A stretch of 7,855 nt of DNA from Sphingobacterium sp. UBA1575. Lineage in GTDB: Bacteria > Bacteroidota > Bacteroidia > Sphingobacteriales > Sphingobacteriaceae. Numbering within the stretch: the first letter of the stretch is position 1; each line of letters opens with the position of its first letter. The stretch covers positions 38,248 to 46,102 of the forward strand of contig DCOH01000026.1 in the NCBI GenBank assembly GCA_002322865.1, given 5' to 3'. The notes under the pieces were generated by a model that saw only the letters and a list, made by a program, of their open reading frames with translations, did no database searches and had not been told where the DNA came from. A program made the position numbers and the translations under genes. Shown one piece after another: positions 6,202 to 7,855 of the stretch.

Positions 6202-6209
6202 AAAGACGT

Positions 6210-7079
6210 TTACCCCTCAAAATGATCCCAAATTATCTTTGCAATCCTTCTCGTTAAATTCTCAGCCTCATTATCCTTTGTCCAACTTTGATCCTTATTA
6301 TTCTTGGTCAAAATCGAAAACACAATATCCCCATGCGGTGCATTCACTAAAACAACCTCACCCCGTGCATCATTAACCGACCCCGTCTTACTTATGGTCG
6401 CATAAATCGCAGGAATCTGCGATAAAGACCTTTCATTATAAAACTGGTTCTTCAAATACCTATACATCTTATCCGACTGTTTTTCGGAAATAACCTTTCC
6501 TTCCCTGATCAATTCAAATAAATGAGCGATTTCATATGGCGTAGTTTGTCCCCAACCATATTTTTTCCAGATATCCTCCCTACCTGCCGTCCTTGAATTT
6601 ACTTTTGTATTTTTCAATCCAAGATTATCCATCAATGGGTTTATGGTCTGGCCACCACCAGCCAATTCCTGAATCCAGATCGAAGTCACATTATCCGAAT
6701 AAGTCAACATCAAAGAAATCATGGTTGAAAGATCCGTCTGCGAACTATCCTTATAAAACTGCATCAATCCTGATCCGCCATAAGTTCTCTTATCGCTATA
6801 AATGAATTTTTGATCCAATTGAACTTCATTGGCGTCTATTTTCTGGAAAATACCAACCAAAAGTGGAACTTTAACTATACTGGCTGTCGGAAAAATACTG
6901 TCTGCCGAAATTCTGACTTCTTTTTTGGATTTAAGGTTCTTGACATAGATACCGATATCACCACGGAAACCATTGATTTCCTGTTGAATTTTTGCCGTTA
7001 GTTTTTTGTCGATTTTTTGGGCTTGGGAATGGTCAATTATAACAAATAATAAACAGCAAAAAGCGATCAGTTTTTTCAT
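6210..7079 (-). CDS. Exported serine hydrolase, class A beta-lactamase fold
   Basis: A 289-residue protein of the serine beta-lactamase-like family (Beta-lactamase2). Residues 1-20 are a Sec signal peptide with likely cleavage after SQA, so it acts in the periplasm. All three serine-enzyme motifs are present in order and spacing: SIVK (Ser67, Lys70), SDN (128-130) and KTG (231-233). The TTP after the omega loop is at 179-181. The omega loop itself (about 161-178, SRTAGREDIWKKYGWGQ) lacks the usual E-x-x-L-N. By spacing from TTP, position 164/165 is Thr/Ala, and the nearest acidic residues are Glu168 and Asp169. Real lactamase activity is therefore uncertain; it could act on peptidoglycan or another ester/amide. 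It diverges from the DUF1543 gene with 64 bp between the starts. Repeats begin nine bases past its stop, and no U-tract terminator is seen. Confidence 0.9.
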   Translation of the reverse strand: MKKLIAFCCLLFVIIDHSQAQKIDKKLTAKIQQEINGFRGDIGIYVKNLKSKKEVRISADSIFPTASIVKVPLLVGIFQKIDANEVQLDQKFIYSDKRTYGGSGLMQFYKDSSQTDLSTMISLMLTYSDNVTSIWIQELAGGGQTINPLMDNLGLKNTKVNSRTAGREDIWKKYGWGQTTPYEIAHLFELIREGKVISEKQSDKMYRYLKNQFYNERSLSQIPAIYATISKTGSVNDARGEVVLVNAPHGDIVFSILTKNNKDQSWTKDNEAENLTRRIAKIIWDHFEG

Positions 7080-7143
7080 GAATTAGAATTTTTGGTTATT
7101 TTGATTTCTAAGTTAAGGAATCAGAAATTAAAATTAGAGTGCT

Positions 7144-7743
7144 ATGGAATTATATATGTTGTTAATAGGAGGGAAACCGCATGGTAGATATATTGAGCAA
7201 CATGATGTATTTTTCGGAATTGGGGAGGAGCTAAAGGACCTTGTTCCTGCTCTGAAAGCATTTTGGCCGGAGATGAATGGGAAGATGCACATTGATTCCT
7301 GGAGGAAGGTAAGTAGGGTCGGGGGTTTTAAAGTTTTCGTCAAGGAACGGAAGGAAGAAAATGCTGATGAAAGTGATTTGGATAAAAAGGGTCTTGTATC
7401 GGAGAGGGATAGTTTGTTTTTTGTCAATTTGGGCGGGTATAAGCCGAATGATATGGAAGAATATCATTATAAACAATTAGTGGTTGCACAAGATTTGGCA
7501 GAAGCGAGTAGGATCGCCAAACAAACAGTCTTTTGGAAACATCATGAATCATCGCATATTGATGATAAATATGGGATTGATGTGGATGATATTTATAATG
7601 TGGAAGATTTGTTGACGGAGGAGATGAAGAGGAAGTATAGATTGGTTTTTGAAGAGGTTGATGGAGGGAATGGTTTGGGGAGTAATTTGGATGAGGATAG
7701 GTTGGAAGTCGGATATCTAAAATTAAGTAAATTGGAAGGGTAA
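7144..7743 (+). CDS. DUF1543 domain protein with internal duplication
   Basis: A 199-residue protein that I recognise as DUF1543, a family of unknown function. It has no signal peptide or membrane segment, so it is likely cytoplasmic. It has two related halves. Half one (about 1-63) has LLIGG (6-10), EQH (18-20), FW (40-41) and HID (49-51). Half two (about 91-153) has NLGG (95-98), EYH (106-108), FW (130-131) and HID (138-140). The paired landmarks keep an offset of 88-90 residues. A charged linker (68-88) joins them, and the last 30 residues are Gly/Asp/Glu-rich. The ATG at 7144 gives the family-like start MELYMLLIGG. Shared upstream DNA with the serine hydrolase gene makes co-regulation possible, but no promoter stands out there. 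No terminator hairpin with a T tract follows. Confidence 0.85.
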   Translation: MELYMLLIGGKPHGRYIEQHDVFFGIGEELKDLVPALKAFWPEMNGKMHIDSWRKVSRVGGFKVFVKERKEENADESDLDKKGLVSERDSLFFVNLGGYKPNDMEEYHYKQLVVAQDLAEASRIAKQTVFWKHHESSHIDDKYGIDVDDIYNVEDLLTEEMKRKYRLVFEEVDGGNGLGSNLDEDRLEVGYLKLSKLEG

Positions 7744-7776
7744 AATAATCTCTTCATTGCGGAACTTTCTCGTTGC

Positions 7777-7786
7777 AAAGGCCTTT
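7777..7786. other. Short palindrome AAAGGCCTTT
   Basis: A perfect 10-bp palindrome 33 bases past the DUF1543 stop, followed by TTACG. It has no loop, so it is a poor terminator, and it is noted only because no other terminator is visible for that gene. Confidence 0.2.
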
Positions 7787-7788
7787 TA

Positions 7789-7815
7789 CGTCATTGCGAG
7801 GAACGAAGCAATCTT
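7789..7815. repeat. Second copy of the 27-nt repeat arm, opposite orientation to 6141-6167
   Basis: From CGTCATTGCGAGG to GCAATCTT these 27 bases are the exact reverse complement of 6141-6167. The two copies thus form a perfect inverted repeat bracketing the serine hydrolase and DUF1543 genes, 1.6 kb apart. No partner arm follows it here; a different repeat begins instead. Confidence 0.85.
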
Positions 7816-7820
7816 TGAAC

Positions 7821-7855
7821 TTTGTCATCCTGAGCATCGCCGAAGGATCTGTACG
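7821..7855. repeat. Second dispersed repeat type (TCATCCTGAGC...CGAAGGATCT), cut by the window end
   Basis: TTTGTCATCCTGAGC followed by CGAAGGATCT resembles a widely dispersed intergenic repeat in Bacteroidota and some other phyla. ATCCT and AGGAT form a small inverted pair. It starts five bases after the other repeat and may continue beyond position 7855. Confidence 0.65.

Larger units (their letters stand above)
5851..6209. other. 359-base non-coding, repeat-rich stretch between convergent genes
   Basis: This stretch separates nuoD from the serine hydrolase gene and has no credible protein gene. From left to right it holds an echo of the nuoD 3' end (5869-5886), an A/T-rich segment with a strong promoter match (5948-5977), an intrinsic terminator (6015-6053), a short direct repeat of 18-bp period (6059-6086), and a REP-like inverted repeat with tandem arm remnants (6096-6201). 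The repeat cluster stops nine bases short of the hydrolase stop codon. Confidence 0.8.

Noticed and set aside
7134..7427. Minus-strand reading frame opposite the DUF1543 gene
   Set aside because: It is the antisense of a well-supported gene, with a low-complexity Ser/Phe/Pro-rich translation and no family resemblance.
6096..7815. Composite transposon or cassette bounded by the inverted repeats
   Set aside because: There is no transposase, integrase or recombinase gene, no visible target-site duplication, and the repeat resembles a common dispersed intergenic element.

Overview
The window looks like chromosomal DNA from a Bacteroidota bacterium, most likely of the Sphingobacteriaceae (Sphingobacterium/Pedobacter type). 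The protein families fit that group. Start codons lack Shine-Dalgarno sequences and sit behind A/T-rich leaders. Several intergenic regions carry the Bacteroidota sigma-factor motif TAnnTTTG. Two dispersed repeat types (ATTGCGAGGAACGAAGCAAT-like and TCATCCTGAGC..CGAAGGATCT-like) are of a kind common in these genomes. The family assignment is inference; no rRNA or other marker is present.

Layout. Positions 22-3338 (minus strand) hold a ROK-family repressor-like protein, a lipoprotein-type PQQ-dependent sugar dehydrogenase, and YqgE/AlgH. A strong intrinsic terminator (1415-1446) closes the yqgE-sugar dehydrogenase unit and isolates it from the ROK gene. yqgE is divergent from a plus-strand unit, pdxH-nuoC-nuoD (3471-5850). 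This is a vitamin B6 salvage enzyme one base upstream of two complex I subunits. No nuoA/B lies upstream and no nuoE-N lies downstream, so the complex I genes appear to be split in this genome.

Positions 5851-6209 contain no protein gene but are dense with structure. They hold an echo of the nuoD 3' end after its stop codon, the best promoter match in the window followed about 40 nt later by an intrinsic terminator (a candidate RNA of about 70 nt), an 18-bp-period direct repeat, and a REP-like inverted repeat with decaying tandem copies of one arm. Beyond them lie a divergent pair: an exported serine hydrolase with class A beta-lactamase motifs (minus) and a DUF1543 protein built from two halves of the same domain (plus). 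A 27-nt repeat arm from the left side recurs exactly, in opposite orientation, on the right side at 7789-7815, followed by a second repeat type running off the window end.

Most genes are ordinary housekeeping or accessory functions. The points most worth following up are the promoter-terminator unit with no gene at 5948-6053, the repeat architecture bracketing the hydrolase/DUF1543 pair, the separated nuoCD, the ROK protein with a disabled kinase site, and the internal duplication in the DUF1543 protein. I do not see a clear new multi-gene defence or mobile system here.
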